64,000 nucleotides of DNA from Prostheceraeus crozeri (lineage: Eukaryota; Platyhelminthes; Polycladida; Euryleptidae), in contig CAJQUW010008032.1 in NCBI GenBank assembly GCA_907163375.1, forward strand, positions 213,501-277,500, read 5' to 3'. The notes below the pieces were generated by a model. That model was not told where the DNA came from. It saw only the letters and a list, made by a program, of their open reading frames with translations, and made no database searches. Of this stretch, positions 11,726 through 24,101 are shown piece after piece; the first letter of the stretch is position 1, and each line of letters begins with the position of its first letter. The position numbers were made by a program, and so were the translations under genes.

Positions 11726-11930
11726 ATGGATTCCATGGATCAGTTCATAAAGACGATAAGAAATGACCTGATGACATTCCAGGTCAAAAATTGTGGCTCC
11801 AGACTTCATAGGTCTACCTTTCAATTGATAAGAGAATACATAGAAAACTTCATTTTGAAAAATGTGCGATCTGTTGAATTTAGTCAGTCGTGTCAATTCG
11901 AGAACTCGCTTGAAGTCCACTACCTGTTGC
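11726..11930 (+). repeat. Self-inverted interspersed repeat, fourth unit (left arm)
   Basis: Plus-oriented partner of 11090-11390. It contains GAAATGACCTGATGACATTC and TCAATTGATAAGAGAATACA and is more diverged from the other units. The open frames on both strands are by-products of low stop density. Confidence 0.5.
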
Positions 11931-12240
11931 TTATATAGTTTCAGATCATTATCAAATAGATTGAATGAAATGATACAACGCTATTCTGAAGAAAAACTTG
12001 ACAAAGTTGCTTTTCATAGCTTTTGAGTGACGCAGTACTTTTACCCTTGCTCACTTTTAGTTGCAGCAACGAAATACCGAATTAGGCACATGACCGGGCA
12101 CACGTTCTGCTGTATAATCTTGATATAAAAGATCGTTCGAATTCTTCAGTGTAACGTATCTAAAGGAATTAGTTAACATGACATTCATTTGTTAAAGTGC
12201 ATGTATCATGTTGCAGTGTTCGAATGATATTAGTATGTGA

Positions 12241-12482
12241 CAGGGCTGGGACCGGTCAATCTTTCATAACCGGCTAACCCAATTATATTTTTAATCGGTT
12301 ATATGAGGATCACCGGTATTTATTTAGTTGTCAAGGTTTATCGACAACTACGGACCGAATTCCTCGAAACTTTCAACCAAATTCCTCCACTTGCAGTGCT
12401 TTGATTTCAATGTATAAGTGCATTACTTCACCGACGTCGTAACCGATTTTAACAGGTAACCGGTTAACCCATCCCAACCTTG
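12241..12482. mobile_element. 242-bp hAT-type MITE (left arm)
   Basis: It begins CAGGGCTGGGACCGGT and ends ACCCATCCCAACCTTG, so its ends pair imperfectly in inverted orientation, and further ACCGGT/AACCGGTT words lie inside. CAGGG termini are usual for hAT elements. No clean 8-bp duplication is visible, so the exact edges are uncertain. Its copy in the other arm is 24396-24637. Confidence 0.5.
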
Positions 12483-13079
12483 GAATGGGAAGTAACATTG
12501 TGCTGTCTGAAAATCCCTGAGTTTTGTTATGGGTATTCCACGACGAACGTTTTGTGTCAAAGCGGATTTTTTGTTCATCTCATTAAAATATCGATCAAGG
12601 AGTATGCCATCATGTTTACTTCATTTCATGTACAAAATATTATTTTATTCCGGACTGCTTGCTCTTTTCTGACCCAACGAAAATTGGAATAATTATGGAT
12701 TAAATTAATTTAAATGCTATTTAATGGGAAAACGATGATATATGCCGTAGTTTAGGACAGATTTTACAGTCAATTACATTTTTAGTTATCCGTGAATAAA
12801 GTGATAACACTTTGATGTAAACAAGCATGCGTTCTAGGAAATCAGGATTGATCACAGTGAGCGAGTTGATGCAATGAGCTGATGATCATTATGCGTTCTA
12901 CTTCAACAAATGACTAGATGCTACTAGCTCAATGACAATGTAAACGTAATGCATCGATATTTAGTCTGTATTGGTTATTCATTGCCATGCATTTTATTGG
13001 CGTTATTTTTAATGTCTAATAACCATATTTTATTAATTATTAAAATATTTTATCAATTATTTTCACAATGGGTGAACTT

Positions 13080-13517
13080 CACTAGGTGACATGCCACGCT
13101 CAATTACGCGCAATTCACGCGTAAACTACGCGTAATTGCACTTGACCCTAAACATCCGTAGGTACGCGTGACATTGCTGCAACATCTGTCGGCAGTCATG
13201 TTATATAAACTTTGCGTCTCATGCGTCTGTATGTATCAGAGGCTAAACAATGTGATAGGACCTCAATTTCATGCTCAGGGAAGACAGAACATGCTTAGCG
13301 TGGTTCAAGCGGCAGCGCAGACAACCGTAGACGACGCGCAAACTATAAACGCTCGCCCGCGCGTATTCATAAACATTTCCCATGCTTTAACAGCATCAGA
13401 TCAAGTGATTTCTGACTCTTGCGTATGTATGCGCGTGGAAGAATAGAATGTCTTTAGCACGGATGTTTGGGGTACTCCGTAATTACGCGTGAATTACGTG
13501 TAGCATGTCACCTAGTG
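13080..13517. mobile_element. 438-bp MITE with CACTAGGTGACATGC ends (left arm)
   Basis: The ends CACTAGGTGACATGC and GCATGTCACCTAGTG are exact inverted repeats. Just inside them the pairing continues loosely through ACGCGTAATT-type words rich in CG. A 92-codon open frame fills the middle but is best seen as incidental: it resembles nothing known and sits wholly within the MITE. The right-arm copy is 20947-21384. Confidence 0.75.
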
Positions 13518-13876
13518 TAGTAAGTAGTAACACTACAGTTCTGGTGATAATTAATTCAAATATCTAAATAATATTGGCGATAATGTCCGCATCTTCAATT
13601 TAGCACCTTTGCGACTAAGGATATACTTCCCTCCATCAAGTAAAGTCAAGCAGGCTCTCTGTAAGAATATGATCACTGGATCATTCGTAAATCATAAATG
13701 ACCTTATTGTTAGAATCTTTCACGCATGACTATGCTCTATAGTTTTAAGACTGATTAAATTAAGAGAAGAACACCATGCATAACGGTGTTCCACCACAGC
13801 GAGGCATTCGTGTGCACACTTGATTTGATAAGCGATTTTTACAATGTTCGATCGGACTTGGATTTCAGACGTTCTT

Positions 13877-14388
13877 TGTTAAAACTTTACTGGCAAAGTT
13901 TTAGGACTTCAAACACGCGAATTTGCCCCATAAAGAAAAAGATCCTTTTCAGTGAAGATACTTTTATACTTGAAACTTTAATTTTCAGAGAAAGGACATT
14001 GATCAAGAGACAAAAACATTTTCTACAAAAAAGGTACGATTTACACAATTATGTACAATTGACATCGCAAATATGCAATGACTTACCGATTAGTCGATAA
14101 ACTAGCACCAACAAAACTTAAAGACTATACTTGATGCATGGACTGTACAAAGAAGATTTTAGCTTATCAGTTCAAAATTCAAAGATGGTCACAAGTGAGT
14201 TCGATATGATAGTCTTTGCCAGGAAGAATCATGCATAGATCTCACATAAGTTACATAACTGGCGCATCCATAGAAATACAAACAAACAAAGAAATGCGAC
14301 ACCAAAACTAATAAAGTGATCTCTACATCTTTCAACAAAGTTCATAGACTTCAAAACGACATACATTAAAGGTCTCTTGACTTAGACA
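13877..14388 (-). repeat. BEL/Pao 3' LTR
   Basis: 512 bp beginning TGTTAAAACTTTACTGG and ending TTGACTTAGACA on the plus strand, thus TGT...ACA in both senses. It matches 19824-20336 at nearly every base. Confidence 0.9.
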
Positions 14389-14399
14389 TTCAAAATGTC

Positions 14400-17340
14400 T
14401 AAGACTTGTCAAAATTAGACTTGGACGACAATTCAAAATGGACTCTATTTCGCACATAAGGGTACTTAACGATTCATCAGTCAAACGAATATTCTGTTCA
14501 CGCATGACAGAATGTAGACGAATGGATCTAATCTCCCTTTCCCAAACTCCGCCGAAATGAGGAGCTAATGGTGGATGGAAAATCCATTCAATTCCCTGTT
14601 TTAGAAGACGTTCTCTAATTACTTTTTCGTTCCATTTACTCATCTCCTGACGTACTTCTCTGCTAGCCCCGACAAAATTTCTACCATTATCTGTTCTAAT
14701 GACCTTAACATTTCCTCTTCGTGCAATGAAACGTCTCAGAGCGTTAATAAACGCATCTGTTTCTAATGAACTCGAAGTTTCAATATGAACAGCTCTACTG
14801 ACAAGACATGAAAACACTACACCGTATCTTTTCTTGACTGTTTTTCCATTTTTGGTAAGAAAGGGACCAAAACAATCAATCCCAACATTAGTAAAAGGTG
14901 GTTGATCACCTTCTATACGATGCGACGGAAGATCAGCCATCATCGGAACAGTTGCTCTTCCTTGCAGTCTACGACAACACAAACAGTCTTTGGTGATTTT
15001 ACGAGCAATTTGCCTAACACCAATTATCCACAGCTTTTGCCTGATCTCTGTAACCGTTGTGTCCTTACCCATACATCCCATTCTTAAATGTGTATATCTT
15101 ACAATTAACTCACATACATGATGACTTTTTGGCAAAATGATGGGGTGTTTAGTTTCGTATGAGACTGTTGCTCTGGAAATTCGTCCTCCTACTCGAAGTA
15201 GACCTCGGTCATCAAGAATAGGACTCAACTTACGAAGGGAGCTTATTTTTGGTACACTTTCACTGTTTTTTATCGCTTTTATTTCATTACCAAATGAAGT
15301 ACTCTGTACATATTCGAAAATAGCGAATTCTGCTTTCTCTAAATCACTGATTGAAATATCTCTTTCAAGTCTTACATTCATTTTCAGACATTCCCTTATT
15401 TTCAAATACCAGGCAATCCTTCTCTTCAACTTATACCAATCTGAAGATGACAATAGTAATTTCTCAATTTTATCATCAGAAACATTTGTATAATAACTTT
15501 GAGCGGATTTTTCCTTTTTTATTTCAGGATCGGTACCAATATTTTGAAAATTCGTAATATTCTTAGGCCAATCAATCTCTGATTTCCAGAGGAAATCCGG
15601 CCCGTTCTTCCAATCGTCTTTGACAAGGAACTTATCCATCTCGATTCCTCGACTTGCAATGTCAGAGGGATTCTGTTCAGATGGAACATAACGCCATTGA
15701 TTAGTATCAGTTCGTTCATTAATATACGTTATTCGATTTGCAACGAATCGGTGATATCTGGTTGTTTCGTTATTCAGATATCGTAAGACTGTTGTACTAT
15801 CAGTCCAAAATGTAAAACTATCAACTCTGAGTTCTAATTCAGAGTTCAGAATACCCTTAATGGTAACTGCGAGCTTCGCTGCTGTAAGCTCCAACCTGGT
15901 TATTGTAATTTTCTTGATGGGAGCTAACCGTGATTTTGCGTAAATTAGGGAGCAGTGAACAATCTGATTTGGGTTTTCGAACCTGGCGTACGCTACAGCT
16001 CCATAAGCAACTTCGCTTCCATCAGAAAATATATGTATCGAGCATTTCGAATCAATGAAACTTTTTGTCTTTAAAGCTCTTGGGACTTCATATTCAGCTA
16101 ACTTCGACAGATTTGAGATCCATCGTTCCCAAATCTGTTTCTCCTTTTCAGGAAGTATATCATCCCAGTCTGTCTTTAAACGACATAACTCTTGAAAAAT
16201 ACGTTTTGCAATCAAAACTACTGGACACAGAAGTCCAAGAGGATCAAAAAATCGAAAAGATGCAAGACAGAACTCCTCTCCTCGTAGAAACAATTTCTTG
16301 AGACTTGATCTTAAAACTAAGCTTATCGGTTGTCAAATTCCATTTTACACCGAGAGCGTTTTGAATTGCATCAACATGATCATCAAAATTCAAAGAAAGA
16401 TTCTGTAAATTGTTAGCGCGGTCATTTTCCGATACAGACCCAATTACCTTTTCCGAGTTACTTACAAATTTGGTTAATCTAAAACCTCCCTGTGAGCATG
16501 CACTCTTAAGTTGATGAAGTAACTGAATTGAGTCGTCTTCATTATCAACAGATTTCAATACGTCGTCGACATAAAAGTTTCGGAGAACAGTCTTAACTAC
16601 TGAATCTGGATAACTATTTCTGCCATCCAAAACAGTTTGACGAAGAGCATAATTCGCGCAGCTAGGTGACGAAACTGCTCCGAAAACGTGAACAGTAAGT
16701 CTGTACTGGGATGGTTCGATACTCAGATCCCCATTTGGATACCAAAACAGTCGCATATAATCATATTGACTTTTAGGTACTTTCACCTGGTAAAACATTT
16801 TCTCAATGTCACCAGAGAATGCAAAGCACCCTTCTCTAAATCGAAGAAGTACCCCAATCAGACTATTTGTCAAGTCCGGTCCTTGAAGCAGCATGGAATT
16901 CAGAGACTTACCTTGGTATGGCAACGAGCAATTGAAAACTACACGCACTTTCTGCTTCTCCTTATGGTACACTCCATGATGTACCAGATACCAGACATTT
17001 TTCGTACTAGATAATTCGTCAACAGGCACCTCTTCCATAAAACGGTTTTTCAACATAAGACCCATAAACTCAGAATAATCTTTATGATATATGGTATCTT
17101 TAGAAAAACGTTTTCTTAAAGAAAAGAGTCTTTGTAAAGCTTGATGTTTGTTATCGATACCTGTTAAGCTTTCCTGCCGTAAAGGTAATGGAATAACGTA
17201 ATGACCATCTTGGAATGTACCTGATGACAGTTTTACTTCCCACATTTTGTCTTCTGTCGAAGGGTTACACAAATCGGATTCGTTATCATAAAAATCTCGT
17301 GAATACATCATGTTTAATTTTGTTTCAATGTCACTCAGTT
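14400..17340 (-). pseudogene. BEL/Pao pol region: reverse transcriptase, RNase H, integrase (fossil)
   Basis: Reverse transcriptase shows GDIEKMFYQV and FYVDDVL. The Pao-type RNase H region shows IFSDGS, ITRLELTAAKLA and FWTDSTTVL. Integrase shows the zinc-binding H..C region ending CCRRLQGRA, then VFSCLVSRAVHIE, IRTDNGRNF and the WIFHPPLAPHFGGVWER block typical of BEL elements. These copy the element's RNA and insert the product. The region is broken; its end overlaps the LTR. Confidence 0.88.
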
Positions 17341-19260
17341 TTGTATTTGTGTCCTGCACACTCTGACGATATCTTCGGAATTCAAGTTCATTGGCCCATT
17401 AATTGTCCACCCCAACTTATGTCTAGTGGCAAACGGTTCATTAGGAGACCCACTTACAACTTCTAAGGGTTTCAACATTTCTGGAACATTAATTCCTATA
17501 AGTAAACCTACTTCGGCATCAACTTCAATGATAGGAATTTCCCTAAGATGTGACCATTTGTAGAACTCATTTCTTTTCGCAATATCGTTAGTGGAAACTG
17601 GTAATTCAGGGCGGGAATAGGTCGGAGGAAGATGAACGATTTCATTTTCGTCAAGATCGGTTATTTCAAGCCCATTTACAACTGTAGTCATCGTTGGACT
17701 TTGGAACTTCTCCATTGTTGTTAATCTTATTTCTTCTGATTTCCCTTTAATTCCTAAACTTTTCATTACGCTGTCAGATACAAAACAATCAGAACTAAAG
17801 TTGTCGAGAGCGGCGTACGTAACTACAGATTGTCTACTGTTGCTTGACCTAACTTTTACAGGTATAAGTGCCAAAGCTACACGATTAGCTGCACCGGCCC
17901 CAGTATGACAACTTTTGCTCTCTGTAGAAGTCGAAGAACACGACTTCTCACTACTAACAAAATGAGTGGATTGCTTCGCTCGATTTTCATGAAGGCAAGT
18001 AGGGTGACTCTTATTACATGTATTACACGTTAACTTTTTCCTACAACCTTTCGAATGATGACCTTTAATCAGACAACCGAAGCATAAGGAATTCGTACGA
18101 ATAAACGCTTGTCTTTTATCTAATGCTAGTTTCAAAAATGAACTACACGAGTTTAGATCATGATCATTGCATTTGCAAAATACACATTCACGCGAAGATA
18201 TATGTGAACTTGTCTTAGACTGTGCATCACTTTGATTACAAGCTTCATGTTCCTGAATATTTGTGGACAAAGAGACTGATTTACCCAACTGCTTAGCCTT
18301 AGAGACATGCTTATTCTGTCGAAAGGAATCTGTCTGCTTATGATCACTACTTTTGGGTTTACCTGTATTTTTCAAATCTCCGTATATCGGCATGTTTATC
18401 AACTTCGATTGTCGTTCAACAAATTCGACAAGATCCTTGAATATCACATCATATCCTAATTCTCGGATATTCAACACTCTTGTACGCCAAGCTTCGCGCA
18501 TTTTATAAGGTAACTTGAGGATTATCGACCTTATTTCCTTCGGACTATCCAACTGATTGAGTGAACTGACGTTCTCCATATAATTCAGACAACTTCGCAA
18601 GAAGACACTGAATTTTTCTAACTCAATGCCGTCTTCATGACTAATTTCTGGACACAATTCCAACTTATGTAAGAACGCACAGGAAACTTCAAAATCATTC
18701 CCGTACTTATCAATTAACATCTTCCATGCAGTCTTATAACCTACAGTTGGATTCATGTGACAACAACTTCTTACTAGATCTCTTGGCCTCCCCAAAGTAT
18801 ATTGCTCTAGGTAATAAATACGATCGGCATCATTATCAGTCTTAGTCTCAATAATTCTAGAGAAAGCATTTTGAAACAGCTTAAAGTTCGTAATATCGGA
18901 ACCATCAAAAATCTGAATTTCTTTCGGCGGTAGACTTGCTTTATCCTGCAATTTCCCGAGTGAAATCGCGATGTCATTTTGCTCTTTCAAGACTTCGACC
19001 AAATTATCAGAATTATTACTATTACAAGTAGAACTAACACTCCTTTTTGCAATTTCGTTCAAAGTATTAATCATTGTTTGTACCTTTAACTCATACTCTA
19101 ATGCTTGTTCAATTTCTTCATCAGCATTATCATCTTCTAATAACTCAAGAATATCCTCGTTCTGTTTTGTTACAATTTTTAAAGATGAAGTCAGCGTTTC
19201 AATTAATGCAGAAATTTCATTCAAATTATTTGAATCAATCGCTTCCTCAGCTTTACTCAA
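17340..19260 (-). pseudogene. BEL/Pao gag-protease region (fossil)
   Basis: The N-terminal half is acidic and helical and matches the gag-like domain common in BEL polyproteins, with IQIFDGSDITNFKLFQNAF and YLEQYTLGRPRDLV. Next come Cys/His clusters of the zinc-knuckle type (CFGCLIKGHHSKGC) and a protease-like region with AALDNFSSDCFV. Gag packages the RNA; the protease matures the polyprotein. One uninterrupted stretch in view. Confidence 0.85.
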
Positions 19261-19823
19261 TGTTTTCTATATCTTAGCTCTAGTGAAACCGCGAATTCTA
19301 CTGATTCTACTCAGCTCAGACATACTCAACATAGAGACTAATAACAATGAATTCCTACCACAAAATTGCGAATATTGAAGGATGATTATACAAACGTATT
19401 ACCGAGTACATACACCTTTATAAAATGTTCAAATAAAAGGATGCGCTTTTTATGCAACAAATGTACGATTATGCATGCACTATAATGTATAATTCGCATG
19501 AAAAGTACTCAAAATACTGCTTCAATAGAGAATCAATCGTTGACTTACTGAGTTCTTGGAAAAATCACTTATTACCGTCAATTACTTGAATGGAACTTGA
19601 ACTTGGAACCTCGAATCAACTTCACTTTGACTTGACTTGACTTAGAAGATTGAGACGGAGGCGGTAAACGACTTGGAATTTGTGTTGATCATTCAAGAAT
19701 TCAATGAAGTCGCAGATCTTCTTTGCTTGCTTAACTTTGTTCGCAGATTATCTTGAGACCATAATTGACACTGCTTTGCAGGACTTATCGAAACTGCTTT
19801 GTAGTTTAATCACTAATCGAAAC

Positions 19824-20336
19824 TGTTAAAAACTTTACTGGCAAAGTTTTAGGACTTCAAACACGCGAATTTGCCCCATAAAGAAAAAGATCCTTTTCAG
19901 TGAAGATACTTTTATACTTGAAACTTTAATTTTCAGAGAAAGGACATTGATCAAGAGACAAAAACATTTTCTACAAAAAAGGTACGATTTACACAATTAT
20001 GTACAATTGACATCGCAAATATGCAATGACTTACCGATTAGTCGATAAACTAGCACCAACAAAACTTAAAGACTATACTTGATGCATGGACTGTACAAAG
20101 AAGATTTTAGCTTATCAGTTCAAAATTCAAAGATGGTCACAAGTGAGTTCGATATGATAGTCTTTGCCAGGAAGAATCATGCATAGATCTCACATAAGTT
20201 ACATAACTGGCGCATCCATAGAAATACAAACAAACAAAGAAATGCGACACCAAAACTAATAAAGTGATCTCTACATCTTTCAACAAACATCATAGACTTC
20301 AAAACGACATACATTAAAGATCTCTTGACTTAGACA
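19824..20336 (-). repeat. BEL/Pao 5' LTR
   Basis: 513 bp, near-identical partner of 13877-14388. Being at the upstream end in minus orientation it is the 5' LTR. Confidence 0.9.
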
Positions 20337-20592
20337 TCGGACCAAAGACAAACATCAGGATAACAATGAAGCACAGAAAGAAAAAAACCGCATAACAGCA
20401 TTCGAACTCAACATTCTTCTTCTTCTATGACGATATGAAGAGGAAGAAAATTTTTGCTGAAAGGGCCTCTTAACATTTGGGATGTCACCAAGTGAAAATA
20501 CCCACGATTCACTGCTTCAAATCGACGATGTCCTATATAGCCTTATCATGAACTTCGGATTCATTGATAGTAGATGGAGACGACTATGGCAT
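20337..20592. other. Non-duplicated part of the palindrome loop
   Basis: These 256 bases lie between the BEL 5' LTR and the inner edge of the right arm and have no counterpart in the left arm. They hold an A-rich and a TTCTTC-rich patch and no recognised gene. If the BEL element is removed, this is essentially all that separates the arms. Confidence 0.7.
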
Positions 20593-20946
20593 CGTCTGAA
20601 ATCCAAGTCCGATCGAACATTGTAAAAATCGCTTATCAAATCAAGTGTGCACACGAATGCCTCGCTGTGGTGGAACACCGTTATGCATGGTGTTCTTCTC
20701 TTAATTTAATCAGTCTTAAAACTATAGAGCATAGTCATGCGTGAAAGATTCTAACAATAAGGTCATTTATGATTTACGAATGATCCAGTGATCATATTCT
20801 TACAGAGAGCCTGCTTGACTTTACTTGATGGAGGGAAGTATATCCTTAGTCGCAAAGGTGCTAAATTGAAGATGCGGACATTATCGCCAATATTATTTAG
20901 ATATTTGAATTAATTATCACCAGAACTGTAGTGTTACTACTTACTA

Positions 20947-21384
20947 CACTAGGTGACATGCTACACGTAATTCACGCGTAATTACGGAGTACCCCAAACA
21001 TCCGTGCTAAAGACATTCTATTCTTCCACGCGCATACATACGCAAGAGTCAGAAATCACTTGATCTGATGCTGTTAAAACATGGCGAATGTTTATGAATA
21101 CGCGCGGGCGAGCGTTTATAGTTTGCGCGTCGTCTACGGTTGTCTGCGCTGCCGCTTGAACCACGCTAAGCATGTTCTGTCTTCCCTGAGCATGAAATTG
21201 AGGTCCTATCACATTGTTTAGCCTCTGATACATACAGACACATGAGACGCAAAGTTTATATAACATGACTGCCGACAGATGTTGCAGCAATGTCACGCGT
21301 ACCTACGGATGTTTAGGGTCAAGTGCAATTACGCGTAGTTTACGCGTGAATTGCGCGTAATTGAGCGTGGCATGTCACCTAGTG
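20947..21384. mobile_element. 438-bp MITE with CACTAGGTGACATGC ends (right arm)
   Basis: Inverted copy of 13080-13517, same length, with ends CACTAGGTGACATGC and GCATGTCACCTAGTG. Confidence 0.75.
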
Positions 21385-21689
21385 AAGTTCGCCCATTGTG
21401 AAAATAATTGATAAAATATTTTAATAATTAATAAAATATGGTTATTAGACATTAAAAATAACGCCAATAAAATGCATGGCAATGAATAACCAATACAGAC
21501 TAAATGTCGATGCATTACGTTTACATTGTCATTGAGCTAGTAGCATCTAGTCATTTGTTGAAGTAGAACGCATAATGATCATCAGCTCATTGCATCAACT
21601 CGCTCACTGTGATCAATCCTGATTTCCTAGAACGCATGCTTGTTTGCATCAAAGTGTTATCACTTTATTCACGTATAACAAAAAATGTA

Positions 21690-24101
21690 CCGTATTATCG
21701 CGCTTTTAGGTACATGTGCTTATAAGCAAAAGAAGCTTGTTTTCACTGTGATGCAGATGTGCATTTTGTTCGCTTATAAGCACATGTGCTAATATCCGGA
21801 TGTAGGCACACCCTAGTCCATGTGATTTTTCGTCTCTCTTTGGAGCCCACATGATTAAGAGAACTTCAGGTGCATCAATACAATGAACATTGGCTAATTA
21901 TTATGCGCGAAACATGTATTTTCACTTCACATGTTGAACTCTGATTCCTGTTCCATCAGCTTGCAAATGAGGTTGAAAATCTCCGTCAATGCTAATGCAC
22001 AGCTGTTCTTATTGAGTTGCATAAGCTGACCTCCTTTGACAGCATAACTTTCACAAGTCAAGGCGCTACTGCTACAAGGGATGGGCTCCGCTCCTTAGAT
22101 ACCAATAACTTTCTTCTTCTCAAATTAAAAGCAGCGTCTTGCTAGCAACTATACGGAGTGGTAGTGACTCTGTGCCAATGGTAATTCTCCTATCAATAAA
22201 GTTGCTTGCGATCATATTTCAGTCTGAAAGCTTGGTGCGAGATGAGTAGACGCAGGTCATACACGATTTCATTTAAAAACGAAGTACTGACCACTTTGGA
22301 GAACAATGGTGGGAATGTCTCAGCCACAGCAAAAGTACATAATGTCAACCGAAGAAAAGTACAAGATTGGAGGGACAAGGCAAGTGAACTCAAGGCATGC
22401 AGTAGTCAAAATAATCAAGATTTTATCAGTCGTAAACGAAGGCGGCTGCCTTACAAATTGAAAGCTGTTTACTCTGAGCTTGAATCAGAAATGGTTGAAT
22501 ACATCAAACATCTTAGAAACCAAGGGATGGCTGTTCATGGCAATACAATCCGTTCTGAAGCGAAGAGACTATTCCCAGTGACCTATCCGACAAAGGACCC
22601 GTCCAAATTTCGGGCATCATATGGCTGGTTGAAGCGGTTTATGAGACGAAACAATCTTGTAGAGCGACGTGTTACATCTGTCGGACAAAAGATCCCCGAA
22701 ATGCCCAAGAATTAGGACGCAATTGGTTGAAGGACATAAAAGAAGTCCATGAAGGACATCGTGAGAAGTGTCATATTGTGGGTAACATGGATGAAACCCC
22801 GATGTGGTTTGATTTACCAAGCAACACTTCCATCGATTTCAAAGGAGTCAAGACAATTCGAAGTCGCACCACCGGCAAAGAAAAGCTGCGGAACACGGTT
22901 GTGTTGACTGTGCTATCTACTGGACACAAATTGCCACCGATGATTATATTCCGAGGAATGAAAAAGCCTCCACGTGGCAATTTTGGTGATGCTGTCTCAG
23001 CATCAAAAGGTGGCAGCATGACAAACGAGTTCATGAAGAGTGAGTATCTTCACAAAGTGTGGAAAGCATGCCCAGGATCGATCTTCAAGCCATCATGTGT
23101 GCTTTCACTGGACACAGCGCGATGTCATACGCACGAAGATGTGAAAGCAGCCTTCGAAAAGGAGAAAACGCGTTTGGCTTATATTCCAGGAGGAATGACG
23201 CCTTTGTTGCAACCATTGGATAGTCATTTGAATAGACCATTCAAGGATGCCAATGCCATGCGAAGAAGGTGGGAAGAATGGCTCTTGAACGGTGACCGAG
23301 TATATACACGAACCGGCAAGCGCAAAGGTGCGAGTTACGAGATGGTAGCACAATGGGTTTCAGAGGCATGGCGTGAAATGTCCCGCGACATCATAAAGCG
23401 CTCATTCATTGAAACGGGTATCCTGGATTGTGATGGCGATGAAGTTCTTCACTCAAAGTTGCAATCTCTTCTTGCTGGAACAGACCCCAGTGAAGTGGAC
23501 GATGACGTGGAGGACAGTGAAGCATCTGACTTGGAGAACTATACAGGTGAATCCGACAGCGACAATGAAAAGAGTGGTGAAGAAAGTAGTGACAATGATA
23601 GTGATATTGACTGTGAAATCATTGACAAATAGGTTTGCTAAGTAAAGTTCTGTTTTCATCAGCACTTTCGAAACGTTCCGTTAGATTAGATTGCCATCTT
23701 GTTTGTGTGACACAATAGACAACTGCTTCACCCTCTTATATTTCGCTTTATGTTACAACTATTGCGGTGACATACCATAAGCAACATTGTTGGGCTATTT
23801 GATCAAAGAACACGTTCAAAATTGGCTTATAAATTATTATGCAACTAATGGACTATTTCTTGTAAATTATTACATTAAAGGAAATGAAACGCTAAGATAA
23901 ACATGAATAGCGCTACTTTTAGGTCATACATTACCCTAGTGGCTGTATGTACTCGAGTCATTGCGATGAATGTTGCAATTAGTAAAAAAACAGCAATTTC
24001 CCACTGATGCATTTTTCCCACTTATAAGCACATGTGCTTATATCCGGATATAAGCACACCTCCGCTTATAAGCACATGTGCTTAAAAGCGCGATAATACG
24101 G
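21690..24101 (+). mobile_element. Pogo-like (Tc1/mariner superfamily) DNA transposon, right arm only
   Basis: This 2.4-kb element is bounded by inverted ends starting CCGTATTATCGCGCTTTTA (about 38 bp with one or two mismatches) and flanked by TA on both sides (21688-21689 and 24102-24103). The left arm at about 12775 has the unfilled site with one TA. Inside each end lie further copies of the palindromic word AGCACATGTGCT, often within CTTATAAGCACATGTGCTTA, a likely binding site. The transposase gene fills the middle. Because the other arm lacks it, it inserted after the arms separated. Confidence 0.93.
22242..23632 (+). pseudogene. Pogo/Tigger-like transposase with CENP-B-type DNA-binding region
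   Basis: Starts at MSRRRSYTISF. The first part is a psq-type helix-turn-helix (NGGNVSATAKVHNVNRRKVQDW) followed by a CENP-B-type helix-turn-helix (YGWLKRFMRRNNL). The DDE_1 catalytic part follows, with NMDETPMWF, LSLDTARCH and PLLQPLDSHLNRPFKD supplying the three acidic residues. The tail is very acidic with Ser/Asp repeats. The enzyme binds the element's ends and inserts at TA. One frame change near 22690-22715 separates the DNA-binding part from the catalytic part; otherwise it looks complete, so the inactivation is recent. Pogo-family relatives include CENP-B and jerky, but nothing here suggests domestication. Confidence 0.9.

Larger units (their letters stand above)
1496..13871. repeat. 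Left arm of a ~34-kb inverted duplication
   Basis: This 12.4-kb stretch is the reverse complement of 20593-35471, apart from a transposon present only in the right arm and small indels. Paired landmarks include the outer edge CCCGGGACGCGCAAACTGG (1496 against 35471), the hAT element (6257-10045 against 26835-30610) and the inner edge ending in CAGACG (13871 against 20593). Comparing the second halves of the two hAT proteins gives about eight amino-acid changes over 358 residues, so the arms are close to 98-99% identical at DNA level. Identity stops abruptly at both ends. This may be a true genomic palindrome, or two haplotypes joined head to head by the assembler. Confidence 0.93.
13877..20336 (-). 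mobile_element. BEL/Pao LTR retroelement (fossil) in the palindrome spacer
   Basis: A 6.5-kb element in minus orientation flanked by two LTRs of about 512 bp that differ at only a handful of positions, so it is young. Its parts in order are a gag-like region with CCHC-type zinc knuckles and a BEL-type aspartic protease region (about 17.3-19.3 kb), reverse transcriptase with YVDD (about 16.3-17.3 kb), and RNase H plus integrase (about 14.4-16.3 kb). It is nearly whole but broken, with about two breaks in the coding region. I find no matching target duplication at its two edges, which fits insertion followed by rearrangement, or recombination between copies. Confidence 0.92.

Noticed and set aside
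13168-13446. 92-codon open frame conserved in both arms
   Set aside because: It lies wholly inside the 438-bp MITE, resembles no known protein, and its conservation is explained by the arm duplication.
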